NCBI GenBank assembly: GCA_033239525.1
Contig: BSYO01000004.1
Location: 12,376,037-12,440,036 of the forward strand
Length of the DNA: 64,000 bases
Direction: 5' to 3'
Source: Nepenthes gracilis
Taxonomy: Eukaryota > Streptophyta > Magnoliopsida > Caryophyllales > Nepenthaceae
Notes under the pieces: generated by a model
What the model was told of the DNA's origin: nothing
The model's database searches: none
What the model saw: the letters and a program-made list of their open reading frames with translations, nothing else
Shown: piece after piece, positions 32,839 through 46,150 of the stretch
Numbering within the stretch: the stretch's first letter is position 1
Layout of the letters: each line of letters begins with the position of its first letter
Position numbers and translations under genes: made by a program

Positions 32839-35773
32839 AATGGTATTATAAAAAAGAGATGCTTTAGGTTTTGATTTGGATCTTATGTGAAAACTTAGGA
32901 TCGAGCAAGATTGATCAAAAGAGTAGGCAAAAGCATAGGATGAAAGTTGGATTGGATAGTCCTAGGTATCTTAGTTGCATAAGTTAGATCAGAATTTATT
33001 GGGATCTAGTGGTTAAGTTGTTGGATATCAAATGCAGGCCTAGGCTGATTGATTCTAGTTTAAAAATCTAGGTTGATTTATTCTAAGTCAAGATAAGGTG
33101 AAGTAGATAGGATTAGATGGAATATTTAGGCTTCGGCCATAAGGCTTTATTTTGGAAGGTATTGTTTGATCCTAACCCTCTCTCTAATCTGATTATTTAA
33201 GGATAAATAATATTAGGATGTATGTAGTCATAGGAAACAGCAAGGCTACTAGGCTAAGATCTTTCCTCGGAATGTTGGTTGACCATGGGGATGAAGAGAA
33301 GAAATTGTTGAAGACACCTTAGGAATTCGAATTAAACCAATGCCGAGCTAGTGTTGAATATGATGATACCTAATTGAGGTTTAAGTAGATAGTTTAGTTA
33401 AATTCGAATAGACTTGAGTTAAGGTCCCTAGGTAATTACTCTGCTCAGAAGGGGTTGTTTGAATATGATGATCAAGCACAACAAATAAAGTAGAATTTGA
33501 TCACATGAAATTAAGAGATGCTGAGGACTTAGATGGTGATGTGGCGATCTGATGTTTGGAAGGGAACAAGTTGATGTTGTCTCATAACAGTTAGAAGGAG
33601 GAGTTAACCTTGGATGGTTGATATGGAGAGTGCCATAGATCTCGAGGATAAAGAGATATATTAGGATATGCTATGAATGTTTGTAGTGGAATGCTTTGAA
33701 AGAAATTCTAGAAGTATATTTCAATTGAGGATGATTCTTAAAAAGAGAATTCGACTGATTTCTTTTCTATTACTTGGTGATTCGAGGCTGTGTTGGGGTT
33801 ATCTCCGAAAGTTGAAATTGGTGTAGAATCGGAGACATACTGATTAATACTCATTATGAGCTACTTTAGGATTTTTGGGGTAAGTAAATCAATGAATAAA
33901 GAGTACACGAGACTGATTAAATACGTGGTTACTAAAAGATGAATAGATGGTTCATTTGACCTATAAATAAGGAGATAATATTCCTAAGGATATTCCGTAT
34001 TTGTAGTATTGTCAATAATAGATGATCAAGATTAATGTTTGTGGTGACTTGTTAAAATTTAAACATAGCTATTATGGGTTCCGATGGCGTCATTTGAGGT
34101 TCGTAAGTTTGTTGACTTTTCATGGAAAACTTTGGGTTGGATCTTCTAGATAAATTTAGCCTGATCTTTGTGATAACCTTGTTAAAGATAGAGAGTAATA
34201 ACCCTGTTTAATGAGGCCCTTTAGGAAGAAACGATCGGTGTTGTGAATGGTATATGGTCTTCTTGGGTTTAGCAAGCAATATGACAAGTATTTTTCAAGG
34301 ATTGTAAAGTCAAGAGACATTTGGTTTAGGGATGATTAGTATTCATAAGGATGCTATAGGTAAAGAAAACCTTCGAGGAAATCATGGGTAAACTATTGGT
34401 CGTTTTGATTGGGTTGACCCCTGATAGGTCTAGTAAGATGTCATGTAAATGAGGAAAGACAAAATGATGATAATCTCACATCACAATAGGTGCCTATCCC
34501 CGTTATAAGTGGGGGAGGAGTATACAATTTAAATTGCTCTACCCATAGCCAGGATTAACTGTTAAGGTCTTTACTTTAGGATAATTTGTAAATGATGTCC
34601 TTAGAAGGAAGAACTCCGAGTTAGAATTAACCCCCCATAGGCCGGAATGAGTAAGTGAAGTCTCCATTCTATGATCTTGTGGATAGTGTTTTGGAGATAG
34701 ATTTTGTTGAATAAATTTTAAGGGCCAAAAGTAGTTACGTCACTAAGAAAATATGATCATGTGATATGGTGAATGGATAAACCTGTCTAAGGACTTCAAT
34801 GACAAACATCAATATCTTTAAGAATAATGGACCTTTGTAATGGACTTTTGTACTGGCAAATAATATTGGGGTAATAGAATGTTGTATTTTAAATTGGGAG
34901 ACATAATAGTATTCAAAGATTAAAGTTATGAAATTTTGAATTAAGAAACCCTTATGATTGTGTCTTAAGACAATTAGAACAATTTACTCATTATAGAAGA
35001 CATGTTTGAGTTTAATCAACAGGCTCATTAATATGCAATAAGATCTTAAGTTTGCTAGTGTCTGAATTTTGAGATTGGGTGATAATCTAAATTTATGTCG
35101 AATTCTTGAAGAATATTATAGTTGTGGTTTCTGTCCTTGTGATAAATTTGAATAATCGTAAAACTTGGTACGACACTCTTGGGATGTGATCAAAAAAGAT
35201 TAAGAATGAATGGCCATGTATTTCAAGGATATATAATATAGACTTTGTATTTTAAGAGAATTTCAGTTCGAGAACACACCAACGAAAGAATGAGAATGTA
35301 GGGTGCTCTGTCTTTGAGGTTTACTTATGAATAGTGGCTTATGTCAAAAATCTTAACCAAGCTCAGAGAAATATTGGGTATTAGGGTAGATTAAATATAA
35401 TGATAACGTGTAGCTGTATGGGCTATAGTTAGATAAAACAATAAGAGTTGCGCAGCGAAAGTGTAGTGAGCCCATATATCCTAAGGATAAATTCAAGGTT
35501 CTTAAAGCTTCACGTGAATGAAGATGAGAAATTCGTTTGAAGTTTTGAAGAAATCAATGAAATTGAGCTGCTTTTGGGACTTGACGAAAAAAGATTCTGA
35601 TAGGACATATTGGATAATAAAGAGCATGATGTTTGGGGATGCTTAAGGTTTGATAAAATAATCATTTTAATTGAGAAGATGACTTGGGAAAAAGTTAGAA
35701 AGATTTACTTCGATCAAGGAAAGTTTGAAGCTCGTCAAATTTTGAGGAAAAAATTTCTATAAGTGGGGGAGAA
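32839..35773 (+). pseudogene. Element F internal region (gag/pol remnants)
   Basis: Very decayed plus-strand coding DNA. An integrase-like patch (LINRLINMQ.. degenerate of LNKLAHRYANE) lies near 35,015-35,060. A patch corresponding to the TDGQSE segment lies near 35,430-35,470. The end runs through a KLEARQILRKKFL-like tail into the polypurine tract. I could not find gag or RT blocks. The 2.9-kb length matches the internal lengths of C and D. Confidence 0.5.
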
Positions 35774-36572
35774 TGTAATATCCTGAATATTTTTATCTGA
35801 ATTAATTTAAATTTATTTATTTTTGGATAATTTAACTGTGATAGAAAATTAATTAAATATTATAAAAATTTTGAAAAATATTTAGAATTGTGTGGCTGGT
35901 GCCCGGAGTGTGCCCATTCGATCGCTCGGATATCGATTCAAATTTTAAAATTAAAAGAAAATATAATAATAATAATAATAATAATAACAACGATGGAAAA
36001 TAGAAGCACAAGAGAGATCGGGAGAGAATCAAGGGGAAAAGAGAGGGTTCAGGCGAGGGTTTCGGGGGAAAGAAAGAAGAGAGAGAGAGAGAGAGAGGAG
36101 GAAAGTAGCGCTGGCGGAGGCGGCGCACGGGTTGGCAGTGGCTAGTGACAGTCATGCGTGGTGGTGGCTGGCTGGCAGCGGCATGGAGCAGCGATAGCAG
36201 TCGCGGGAGACCGGCGAAGGTGGGAGCCACGTGAAGGAGAAGAAGAGAAAATGGAGGATTTCGGGTCCGATTCTGGCTTCGAGCTAGATGGAAAAGTTAT
36301 AAATCGGGTCGAGGTAAATGCACTCATACCCTCCTCTTTAGTTTTCTTACACTTTTGTCGTATTTTCTTCAGGTATCCTTATTTTGATACTCGGTTAAAT
36401 ATATATTTGGTAATCCCCACGCCCTAAGTATGAATATATATAAATTTGGTGTCCGAAAACATAGTATTGGTATGTAATCGGACAAGGAAAACCCTAACCC
36501 CCACAGATGGACACATGACTCGCGAAAATTTGGGGTATTTGTTAAATTTTTGGTATTTGTTAAATTTGAGAC
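35774..36572 (+). repeat. Element F 3' LTR, first 799 bp
   Basis: Close match to 30,044-30,870, including the GA tract, mini-frame and donor (36,313/36,314, here GTAAAT). It ends in the middle of a TTTGTTAAATTT direct repeat, which may mark the recombination or deletion point. Confidence 0.85.
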
Positions 36573-38795
36573 CTCGAAATCCCCAAGTCAGAAGCAATCT
36601 CCAAAGCGTTCCCAAATTATCCCCTCGGTTAACTACAGTCCCATGAAACCTTAGACATTCGAGCTGTTCTAATCCTTATTACCTAATCGATCAATCAAAA
36701 TCCAATTTGAAACTTTGTTATGGGAATAAGTTCTAAATTTCCAGACACAACTCATCACAATCACTTATCTACTTCTACATTTACAATACCTGGGAAAGAC
36801 TTCACACTAACCTACCAAGTTTGAGGGTAACCCAAAACTATTAATTGCCTTTCCGACTTAACTCCAAACCTCAATCGACTGAGAATCCTTATTACCTCAA
36901 AAGATTATTCTTTCTTAACCTCTGATTAAACCTCATATATGTGAGCTTGCAATAGTTCTGCTATGCCACTCTGATTATCTTTCCCAATCACGAATCATCT
37001 AGTTGCAACTCACTGCTATATCTTATTTGACTTGATACTCAAGTTCTCTTATCAAGTTAGGCCAAGAGTCTGATATAAACCTCAAATCATCATTAAACCA
37101 CGAAGACAGAATACTTCACATTCTCACTATATCATTGGTATACCACCAAACCAGCATTTCCTCAAAATACATAATCTATTCGGAATACTGAGATTACACG
37201 ACAGCCACAATTAGAGCAATTCTCAAGGTATCTGTATCCTATAGATAAAACTCACAATCCTCAAATCACAGCCAGATTCAAAATTACAATTGTAACAACT
37301 TTAGGCCATCACCTAAATCTCAAAATCCAAACATTTATCAACCTCAGGATTTCGTTGGAATACCGATGGGCCAACTAATTCAATCCAAACACGTTCTCCA
37401 TAATTATAATAAGTGAATCGTCCTGAAGCAAAACCATAAGGACTTCTCATCTCAAAACTTCATGGCTCTAATACATCGAATACATTTCTATTTCCCAATT
37501 TAAGAAAACGACCTCCTATTGCCCAAGAATTTGAACCTACTCACAATTTTCCTTTCACATCTCCTATAAAATACCAAAACACACTGAGTCAAATAACTCC
37601 TAATGTCGATTATCAGCATTAAGGCTGATTTCCTTAAAGACACTAAGGTTTATCCCAACAATTCTTAAATGGGTCCATCCATTTGCAATATCATAAAGTT
37701 ATCTCTTTCTTTATGGCACAACTATTCTAGCCCTTATAATTATCAGGTATTAGCTACTTCCAAGGTAACACCCACAAGTTCCCAAAGCAAGACTCCAACT
37801 ATTAATTTCAACCTACGAATGGAGTAATTCTAAATATGAACCTCTCCCCCACTTATATGGGGGTAGTCACCTATCACGACACCAGGATTACAAAATCCTA
37901 ACTTCCTCAAAAATATTACATGCTATGCTAACTTACAAGACCCATTAAGGGTCATCCGAAATGACATGGCAGTCAATTGACCCATTCTACTCCTCGAACT
38001 ACCTTTTGTATCTCATTATAACGAATACAGATATTTCTCAAGCTAAATGATTCATGGACACTACAGTCCTCAAAGAACACTTGTTGGATTGCTTAATACA
38101 TTCTGTTAAGCACAAGACAACCAGATATTTTCATTACACAATTTTCAAATGGAGTACATATTTCCTACGTTCCTTTGAACCCATCAATGAGGTCATCTCA
38201 ATATGGACCCAAATATGACTGAAAGATTCAACCCATAATATTTATGAAATGCCCATGGACCTTCAAAACCAAAATGGTGTTCCCGAACTTCGTAGCAACC
38301 ATATCCTTATCTTGAATGCTGCCGCGGACATAATTGCCAATTATCCACAATCTACATGCCATGGATATAGATCGATCTTAGAAATCACCTATCCATTCAC
38401 TATGCCCGCTTATCAATTGATCATTCTTCCGAGTAACCAATTGCTCAATCATCCACAAATAATCTCATTAGTTTATCTTACTTCCTAGAGGTTCTAAGGT
38501 ATCCACAATAGTACCTAACCAATACTTCTCTAATTCCATACAAAATCCTCAGAGGCTAATGTTGATTCCAACCAAACTCCCAATCATCCATTAAAACAAG
38601 TTGGCTCAATATTTTCTTCTAAATTTATATCATCAAAACTTTTCATAGTTAGATTTCTTAACGACAACCAACTAACTTTAATGGGATGGTCTCGCTTACT
38701 AATTAGACTTAGCACCTATCCTCGATTTGACTAGCTCTATCTCTTATTCGAAATTCACAACCTAATTGCAACGTATAATATCCTATCAATTGTGA
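36573..38795 (-). pseudogene. Gypsy pol debris, probably element E interior
   Basis: The minus-strand reading has an integrase-like patch near 37,339-37,402 (WIELVGPSVFQRN or, shifted, LAHRYSNEILRL). Near 36,965-36,990 is a TDGQSEW-like patch, and at 37,950-38,050 a segment related to ones in C and D. It lies in the same orientation as element E. No frame is intact. The junction at 38,795 with the E LTR lacks the expected LTR end and primer site, so a deletion is likely. Confidence 0.55.
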
Positions 38796-40360
38796 AACTT
38801 CCCTCCAATTATTAATATGCTTATTATCTTACTTGTTGATTTAAATCTTTTCATGACATGATTTATATACAAATATCATATGCATAGAGAAGACTTGAAA
38901 TTCTTATCATCGAAGAGCAAATTGACTTTGAGAGCTTTCAAATGCAAATTTTTTTCACAAATGCATATACCAAAGCTTCAAGATTATTCAATTGCATTTA
39001 TACAAACATGCGTATCATTTAATTAGCAATTAAATATGAAAATATTATGCAAAATATCATCCGAAATCCTCGGGTGTACAGTACCGGTGAACAGTGCACA
39101 TGAATGTGCACGAGTTACACGTATTGGTTAATTCTCAAAATTTTGATCATCCAACGGGTAAATTATCAAACCCAATGTATAGGTAACTATAATCCCAAGT
39201 CAAGTTATACATTAAACCCCAAATCGATGCTTAAACGGTGTTCGGGCACTGGTTAGGGGCTCCGCGAACGAATTTTTACCTCAAACCACAAATTCGGGTA
39301 CCCAATCGATAAAATAACAAGTCCAAGTCATGGGCAATCATATCTTAGTCCCAAATTAAGAAAAAGTCTCAAAAATTTGTGGCTAATATGTCCGAGCATG
39401 GTTATTAGGTTTTCCTTGTCTGAAAATCTGTTAAATCTACATATTTGGACATAGGATTCACATATATACTTGCCTAAATATTAGGAATCATAAAATATAA
39501 ATCTAATTGGGTATTGAAAAAAGGATACCCAAAGAAAATAAGACAAAAGTGTAAGAAAATAAAAGAAGAGAATATGAATGCACTTACCTTGTCCCGATCT
39601 ATCACCTTTTTAACTGGCTCTTGGACGGATTCGGACTCGTGGGCCTTCATCTCCTCTTCCTGTCTTTAGTTCCTCATCCCTCTCTCTCTCTAAAATTCCA
39701 AAAAGGCTAGAAAAATGCGAAGGAGAAACCCTCGCGTGATATAAAAACCCCGACTAGCGCTCGAGCGCCAGTCAGGCGATCATCAGGGGGCCTATTCTAT
39801 TTTTCACGCCCAAGTGATGTGTGAGCACTACTCGGGCACGGAGGTTCTTTTTTTTGTGCCCGGTTGGTGGCTGCGGTTTGGTCAAGCCCGCGTCAAGCTT
39901 GCAACAAGCCTATTTCGTGTTTTCGCCGTCTGAGACCCATTTTGACCTTTTCAACCCAATGTTTCACATCCTTAGACTCTAATTTTGATTATATAACTGT
40001 AATAAGTCATGATTATTATAATTTAAAGCCTAAAATCTTATTTACGGATTAATATTTCTCGGTTTATAACTTTGGTTCCCGATACATCAATTCCGAATCT
40101 TTGAGCTTTTCAATCCGATTCTTTCCGTACCTTTTGATCAAAATTCACCTATTTTAACTTAATTACTTTCCAATCATCATATTTTGGAAATTCAAAACCT
40201 CACCACCTATATTAACCATATCTTGAAAACCGATAACTTACAGGGTCTAACTTTCTCTTTTTACTTCCGAACTCAATTTCCTACTTTCTAAACCTAATCC
40301 TTAATCATTATTAATTTAATTACATACTAATTATGGTATTCTGAAACTTGGGTTGTAACA
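38796..40360 (-). repeat. Element E 5' LTR, first 1.56 kb
   Basis: On the minus strand it begins TGTTACAACCCAAG at 40,360. It matches the left E LTR from about 39,990 downward. It carries a CTCGAG patch near 39,757, a mini-frame reading KAHESESVQEPVKKVIDRDK and a donor-like GTAAGTGCATTC at 39,588/39,587. The 3' part is missing below 38,796. Confidence 0.8.
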
Positions 40361-40365
40361 TTAAT

Positions 40366-40885
40366 TGTAATCTGAGGATTTTGGGCCTTCCCTTAGCAGT
40401 GTTGATACCTTTGAAAATTTCCTTATATTCATGGTTGCTGTCCGGATAAGGTGTCTGATATGAATTGTTGGACAAAGATTGTAAGATGATTTTGGTATAT
40501 AAGTAAATGGTCAATCAGAGTAGCGTAGCAGCGGTATGTGGCCCTTAGCCTAGAAAATTCGAAATAAGATTCAGGATCAAGGTGGACAACCATTCTCGAT
40601 GCATAAGATAGACTGAAGTAGAAGTTCACCAGTTTGTTCAAGGTTTTGAATCAAATCGAGGAAATAGCCAGTAAATTGGGTTGCCTCTAGATCTTGTGGA
40701 TTGTCCTGAAGTCTCCTTTGCGTCAATGATTGTGGAAATAGTATGTGATTGGTTTAAGCCTCATGGAAATTAGAGATTTGTCTTGTGATAAGGTTGTGAT
40801 ATCAGAACGTATGTAGGAATCTGAAAGGATTTTTTTTCCAATTGATTGAAATTTAAGGTTCCTTAAATTCCAAGAACAAAATTTT
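40366..40885 (+). pseudogene. Element D pol tail
   Basis: Continuation of the element D interior after the TTAAT site of element E. A patch NQSSVAAV near 40,515-40,535 corresponds to the DGQSE region of Gypsy integrase. The end abuts the D 3' LTR with a remnant polypurine tract (GTAAGTGG). Confidence 0.6.
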
Positions 40886-42961
40886 TGTAAGTGGAAACCT
40901 GAATTTTTATACAATTATTTATTATTTTAGGTAATTTAGGTGGAACAAAAATTATATTTCCATGAGGTATATAAGTCTTATTAAAATTCTAAGGATAACA
41001 TTTTATATGATGTAGAGTATTGTAAGGATCAGGTTCCTAAGATTTAGCCACTCAGCCATAATGGAAAAATCGGCCTAGGTAGCATGTTGATCGGCCAGGA
41101 CAGTTTACCCGTTAAGATGGCCGACTAGACTAGATAAGTGATCAGAGTAAACAGTTGACCAACTTGAAAGATGATTGCCCTTATTAGAAAGTAGACCGAT
41201 TAAGAAAGTTGACCAGAATTCTAGCAGTTGACCAAAATTGGGGAGTTAACCTAAATGACCATGAAACCATGACCTACAAATGAACAGTAACGATCAAGGT
41301 TGTTTGAAAAATTAGATAGAGACCGAAGACTCATAGAAAGAGACCAAGGACTCAGTGAGAAAGAGAGCGGGAGATAGTGAGACGATTAACAGAACTAGTT
41401 CAGGCTCGTAACTTACTCCCACCTACTTTGTTGACCTTTTCGAAAGGAAAATTGAGTGGGAAAAGAAAGTATCAGAGTAAGTGACCTACCACCACCTGCT
41501 CCCACCTACCCCATTGTCTATAAATACTGAATTTTGGGGTTAGGAAAGAAGTTCAAAAATCCGAGAGAGAAGTATGAAGGAGAAGGAGAGGGAGAGTTTC
41601 AGGCCAAATTTGAATAAGGGAATTCGTAGATTAGGATTAGGCAAGTGTACTCTATGTTTCTTTTTTGCTGTTGCTAATTCTTGTTCAAATCCTTTGGGTA
41701 TTATTGTTCAAATACCCTTCTTCTCTATGTTTATACGTAATGTATGTTATGTTGATTGTTTTCTCATGTTTTACGAAGCAAGTTCATGTTCAGTGCATGT
41801 ATTATGTTTTACATGTGGAATTTTGTTCCACGGTTTGTGCTTAAATATTGATAGAATTTCTTATGTTTATTGAGTTCGGTATTATAGCAAGATTTGGTAA
41901 GGTTTAGGTCATGGTACACGGAAAAATTATCTTGCATATTTAATTACTGTCAATGAATATCAATTTGCTTATTTAACGATCTCATCCGATTGAATGTTTG
42001 TTCACCATTTGTAAAAGTATGTTTGCTCTTTAAGGATTTCAGTCTTTTGAAACTCAAGATTTTGATATATGATGACTGAGTAGTTGCAGGCCTAAAATAT
42101 AGCCACTTACGATTTATGATGGCCGAGTAGTTGCATGCCTAAATTATAGCCAATTTTGATATACGATAGCTGAGTAGTTGCTGGCCTAAAATGTAGCTAG
42201 TTTCGATATATGATAGCCGAGTAGTTACAAGCTTAAAATGTAGCCAATTATGATAAAGAAGAGTTGGTTTTGGATTTGAATTCGTTTTGAAAATCAGTTC
42301 TTATGAAAATGTCTATGGCCCATGTTTTATGTTTCTGTATGCAAAAATACTCTTATTTCGTTTCTTTTGATTTCATTTCGAAGCTATATTTATGCATATC
42401 TTTGCTTATTTGTAACTTACTAAGTAATCTGCTCACTCCTTACTGTTTTCTTACCTTCAGATGAGTAAGAATTCATACTGAACGAGAAAGAGTAGAGTCG
42501 GACGGACTAATTAGATGGGAAGGCTGATCTAGATTCATGTAGTAGTATATGATCGACTTAGATGTTTTTTTGGTCATTTTGGAGACTTTTGTATAATGAT
42601 TCCGTTGTATAAATTAATGGATAATTATATACTTCAGTTGAACTTTATGGTTTAAGAAATTTTAATTCCTAGTAGCATCTCATACGTCAAAGATTTTTCC
42701 CTGAAAATTAACCGACCTAGACAAGGCTGACCTAGATTCTTGGCCGGCCAAGATGAGGCCGACTTAAGAGTTTCGCCCAGTTTGGATCCTGTGTGCGCTA
42801 TTATTATTTAAATTATGCATAATTATTAATGTTCGTATCATTACTCATTTGCATTGTGATATAGATGGACGAATGCTATAGCCCAACAAGAACACTGGTC
42901 TGTCACACTTAATACAAATACTGACGGAGGTCATTAGAGGATTATGACCAATTCCGTCACA
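40886..42961 (+). repeat. Element D 3' LTR (about 2.08 kb)
   Basis: Matches 14,635-16,879; ends CCGTCACA. The first 15-20 bp are altered or partly deleted, so the start is approximate. It has the donor-like TTAG|GCAAGTGT at 41,640/41,641 and a four-unit version of the 47-bp minisatellite at 42,060-42,258. Confidence 0.83.
42060..42258. repeat. 47-bp minisatellite, about 4 units (element D 3' LTR)
   Basis: Same unit as at 15,832-16,215 but half as many copies, so the array length changed after insertion. Confidence 0.85.
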
Positions 42962-44788
42962 ATGATCTTTCGAATTATCAGCCTAGTCCATTGGAAATCT
43001 CTATTCCACCTCATCGGGTATAAACTCGTGCTTATCTGAAAGCAAAAAAAAAAGGAATCAGCCGAATGCTTAGTAAGGCACAAGTATAACAAAGAAAATG
43101 CATTATACTTTAAAATAAATCATGGGAAGAAGATAGGATAATAATGTAGATGTAAAAATGTAAAAACATGACCAAATACATTTTCAGAATACGTTTAACT
43201 TTTATATCTTGTTTTTGATTTTCTTTAGATACAGATATCACATTTAAATTTCTTATTTTACTTCGGAGTCCTTTAGTTCTAAAATATATAGAAACTTCAA
43301 TCATATTTAGCGACCAAGGCTAGTAGGTCTTACAAATTAATGGAGCAGACATCGAGAAAATGAATTGTGTTCACTCCATATAATCGAAAAGCCTTATACA
43401 TCTAATTCTACTAGAGGCCAAAATGTACAGAATCCGTCACATAAACCCCCACGGCAGGGCATTTTTCTCAATACCATTATAATATTCTAAGGTATGTTAG
43501 GGAATACTACCATCTGAAATATAAATTCTTTGTCCAATTTCATGATTACTTTACATAATTCAAATTGTAAACTCTGTACAAGTATACGGATACTGATAAC
43601 GAGTAACAGGTAACGGATACTGATAATGGATAATAAATAAGGATACAGATGACGGATACCGATACTGACGACGAATAACAAATAACGGAACTGATAATAG
43701 GTACCGGTATTGACAACGGATAACAAATTATAGAGTCTCAATTTCTTGTTGCAGATTTAAATTTCATATTCTTGCAGAAATAGGTACACATTTCATATAC
43801 TTGGAATACATACACAAAATTTCATATTTTTACAAATATAGATACATATTAGGTATTCTTGTGAACTTTTTTGAATACATATTTTCATATTCTTGTGAAT
43901 TTAAATATTCACATAATTTTAAATACATGCATAAATTAACTTGAAGCTTAAAAATTAAAAAATTCTTACCATGTTCAGCCAAATAAAATATTATAGCTTC
44001 TTGACCACAAATTTCTTCACAAAAGGTACCCCACGTAATTTTCAAAACATACAAAACATTATAAACAAAGTACATGCAAATAAATATCAAACAATTAAGG
44101 TAAAAATATTCATAAAGTTAGGGTTCTAATTTTTTAAAGTCAAAGCATCTATAAACCCCAAAATAAATGGAAGAAAATGGTGGGGCGTGGGGTTAGGGTT
44201 TCCAACGAACACAATACCTCTCAAAACCTCAAAATCGGACACAAAATTAACATATATGCACGCTTAATATATGGATATCATAAAATACATACTTAGATGA
44301 GTATCGGGATAAAAATACCGAAAAGAAATGGAACGAAAAGTGCAACAAAAGAAAGAAAAATATATGAGTGCACTTACCTCGACCCGATCTACAATTCCCT
44401 CAACTAATTCTACGCTAGAAATGAGCCCTCGAGCCTCAATCTCCTCTTCTTTCTTTTCTCATTTGCGCTCTCTCTCTGGTCTATGTAAAATGATGGAAAA
44501 AAAACCCGCACAGGCTTAAATACACAGACTGGTGAACGAGCGCTAATCAAGCGTGTATCAGGCGCGACATGCCCCGGAATTGGCACCTCTTGTTGGCACT
44601 TAAGCAGCCAGCGGAAGCCACTTCCCTGGAATGGGCGCCTCGACACTGCCTCGGGCACTCAGCTAGCATCCTCCCCTTTCATCCTCTTCCGCTTCCGAAA
44701 CTTAAATTTTCACATGTATTATGCCTAATTTTTATTATATTAACTTAATTACTCCTAATTACTATAAGTTAGAAACCAAAACCTCACA
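42962..44788 (-). repeat. Element C 5' LTR, 5' part (1,827 bp)
   Basis: Continues the LTR interrupted at 14,634, the first five bases ATGAT being the right TSD of D. On the minus strand it starts TGTGAGGTTTTGG. It contains the mini-frame (EARGLISSVELVEG) and donor GTCGAG|GTAAGTGCAC at 44,378/44,377. Together the two parts (2.21 kb) match the 2.16-kb partner. Confidence 0.87.
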
Positions 44789-46150
44789 ACAAAAATCCTA
44801 GAGACTTCTTATATTCAACTTTCACTTATTGATACACAATGCGCCTTGCCGCAAAAACCACAATCTCACAACTCATATTTCACCACCAGAAATTTTTTCC
44901 TCACATCTTAATACTTCTTATTCATTATGCGATGAATGTACACCCCCAATCTATGGGCCTCATTCATTTATTCCTCCTTTAATTCCTCAAGATTCAAAAC
45001 ACAAATATTATTCCAAAAGTGAATAATCCTCTTCTCACATAGGAAAAGCTGCCCATGATTTATTATACAAATCTCCGGTAATCTCCAAATATGGCTTACT
45101 TATCAAATACAGCTCATTATTCAAATCTATCCTCTTCAAATTCAAAGGCTGTACTTGAAGACCCTTGGAAGTATAACCTAATAATGCAATTCTTCATTCC
45201 ATCCAATATCTTCCATTCATTAATCATCAAATGCATCATCAAACCTGAAGACTTTTGACCAAAAGCTTCAGTAGCCATATTCACCTTCCCGGGTTGCTAT
45301 AAAATCTCACAATCACAATTGTTAAGCAAATCCATCCACCCGTGATGTCACATAATCAACTCCTTCTGTGAAAACAAATATCTCAAACCTTTATAATCAA
45401 AATAAGCCACGAACTTCTCTCCATATACATAATACCTTCAATTCTCAAAGCAAATTCACAGCCACCAATTCCAAATCATGGGTGGGGAATTTTTTTTTTT
45501 TTTTGTACATAGACCTTTAGCTGCCTTAACCCATACGCAATCACTCAGTCATGCTGCATCAACATGCATCCCAAACCTCTCTTAGAGACATCACAGTACA
45601 CCACAATCTACTTTATTCATCAGGGATTTACCAAAGTCGGCTCTGTTGTCTATCTATTCTTCAACTCTTGAAAGAACTTCTCATAATCATCATTCCATAA
45701 AAACACTAATTGCTTATGTGTCAATCGAATTAAAGAAATCCCCAAAAATTTCCAACAAATCGCTTATTAGATTTAGCCATACCCAAGAAACTCTATACTT
45801 CTGATACACTTGTCGATCTATTCCAATTTGCCACCATTTCAATCTTCTTTAAATCTACAGACACGACACATTTCAAAACAATATGTCCAAAATAATACTT
45901 CAATCGCAAAACTCACATTTCCTCAGCTTGGAAAACAGTTGCCTATCCCTCAAAATATGCAGTGCAGTCCTCGAATGGGTCTCAAATTTCTCAAATAAAT
46001 CAAAATATTATCAATAAAATTACTACAAACTGATCTAAATATGGTTGAAAAACCGAATTCATCGAATTTATAAAATATGCCAACACATTCAACAACCCAA
46101 AAGTATCATCAAATTTCAAAATGGCCTTACCTTGTCCTAGAAATCACCTT
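44789..46150 (-). pseudogene. Element B reverse transcriptase/RNase H remnant
   Basis: Minus-strand reading shows FQPYLDQFVV near 46,028-46,060, a HLRTVL-like block (degenerate), RDRQLFSKLRKCEF near 45,930-45,965, then LKKIEMVANWNR and SFLGMA near 45,800-45,860. This is the end of the RT thumb and start of RNase H in a Gypsy pol. Stops and frameshifts abound, and the N-terminal half of RT is missing. Pol continues at 9,092. Confidence 0.78.

Larger units (their letters stand above)
30044..36572 (+). mobile_element. Element F: Gypsy retrotransposon, 3' LTR truncated
   Basis: LTR1 30,044-32,838 (2,795 bp) starts TGTAATATCCC and ends CGTTCCATTACA. A TGGTATTATAA primer site follows at 32,840. 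Internal DNA 32,839-35,773 (2.9 kb) ends in the polypurine tract AAGTGGGGGAGAA, directly before LTR2 at 35,774. LTR2 matches LTR1 only to 36,572, where the sequence switches to minus-strand pol debris. The two LTRs are visibly more alike than the LTR pairs of B, C and D, so F may be among the younger insertions. Confidence 0.8.
19164..40360 (-). mobile_element. Element E: Gypsy retrotransposon inserted into element D, itself heavily rearranged
   Basis: The outer ends are minus-strand LTR ends: TAAAATGGAACGAG at 19,164 and ...GGGTTGTAACA at 40,360. The identical 5-bp repeat TTAAT lies outside both (19,159-19,163 and 40,361-40,365). Element D coding sequence continues on both sides. The left LTR keeps its 3' part and the right LTR keeps its 5' part; they overlap over about 1.2 kb. 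Between them lie later insertions (solo LTR H, elements G and F), an Ogre-type fragment and minus-strand pol debris. Internal boundaries near 21,612, 29,183, 36,572 and 38,795 are approximate. Confidence 0.75.
14635..42961 (+). mobile_element. Element D: Gypsy retrotransposon inserted into the element C 5' LTR
   Basis: LTRs are 14,635-16,879 and about 40,886-42,961, plus strand. The TSD is ATAAT (14,630-14,634) and ATGAT (42,962-42,966); the uninterrupted C LTR reads ATGAT here, so one base has mutated. The primer site TGGTATCAGAGAGAAC begins at 16,882. Its own internal DNA is 16,880-19,163 and 40,366-40,885 (2.8 kb), split by element E. It carries gag and integrase traces without a recognisable RT. 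Confidence 0.87.
9093..44788 (-). mobile_element. Element C: Gypsy retrotransposon inserted into element B pol
   Basis: The 3' LTR is 9,093-11,250. The 5' LTR is 14,249-14,634 continued at 42,962-44,788, because element D sits inside it. Both are minus strand. The flanking 5-bp repeats are GCAAA (9,088-9,092) and ACAAA (44,789-44,793), with one mismatch. Removing C rejoins the element B pol sequence. Internal DNA is only 11,251-14,248 (3.0 kb): gag is well preserved, integrase traces are visible, and I could not find reverse transcriptase. Confidence 0.85.
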
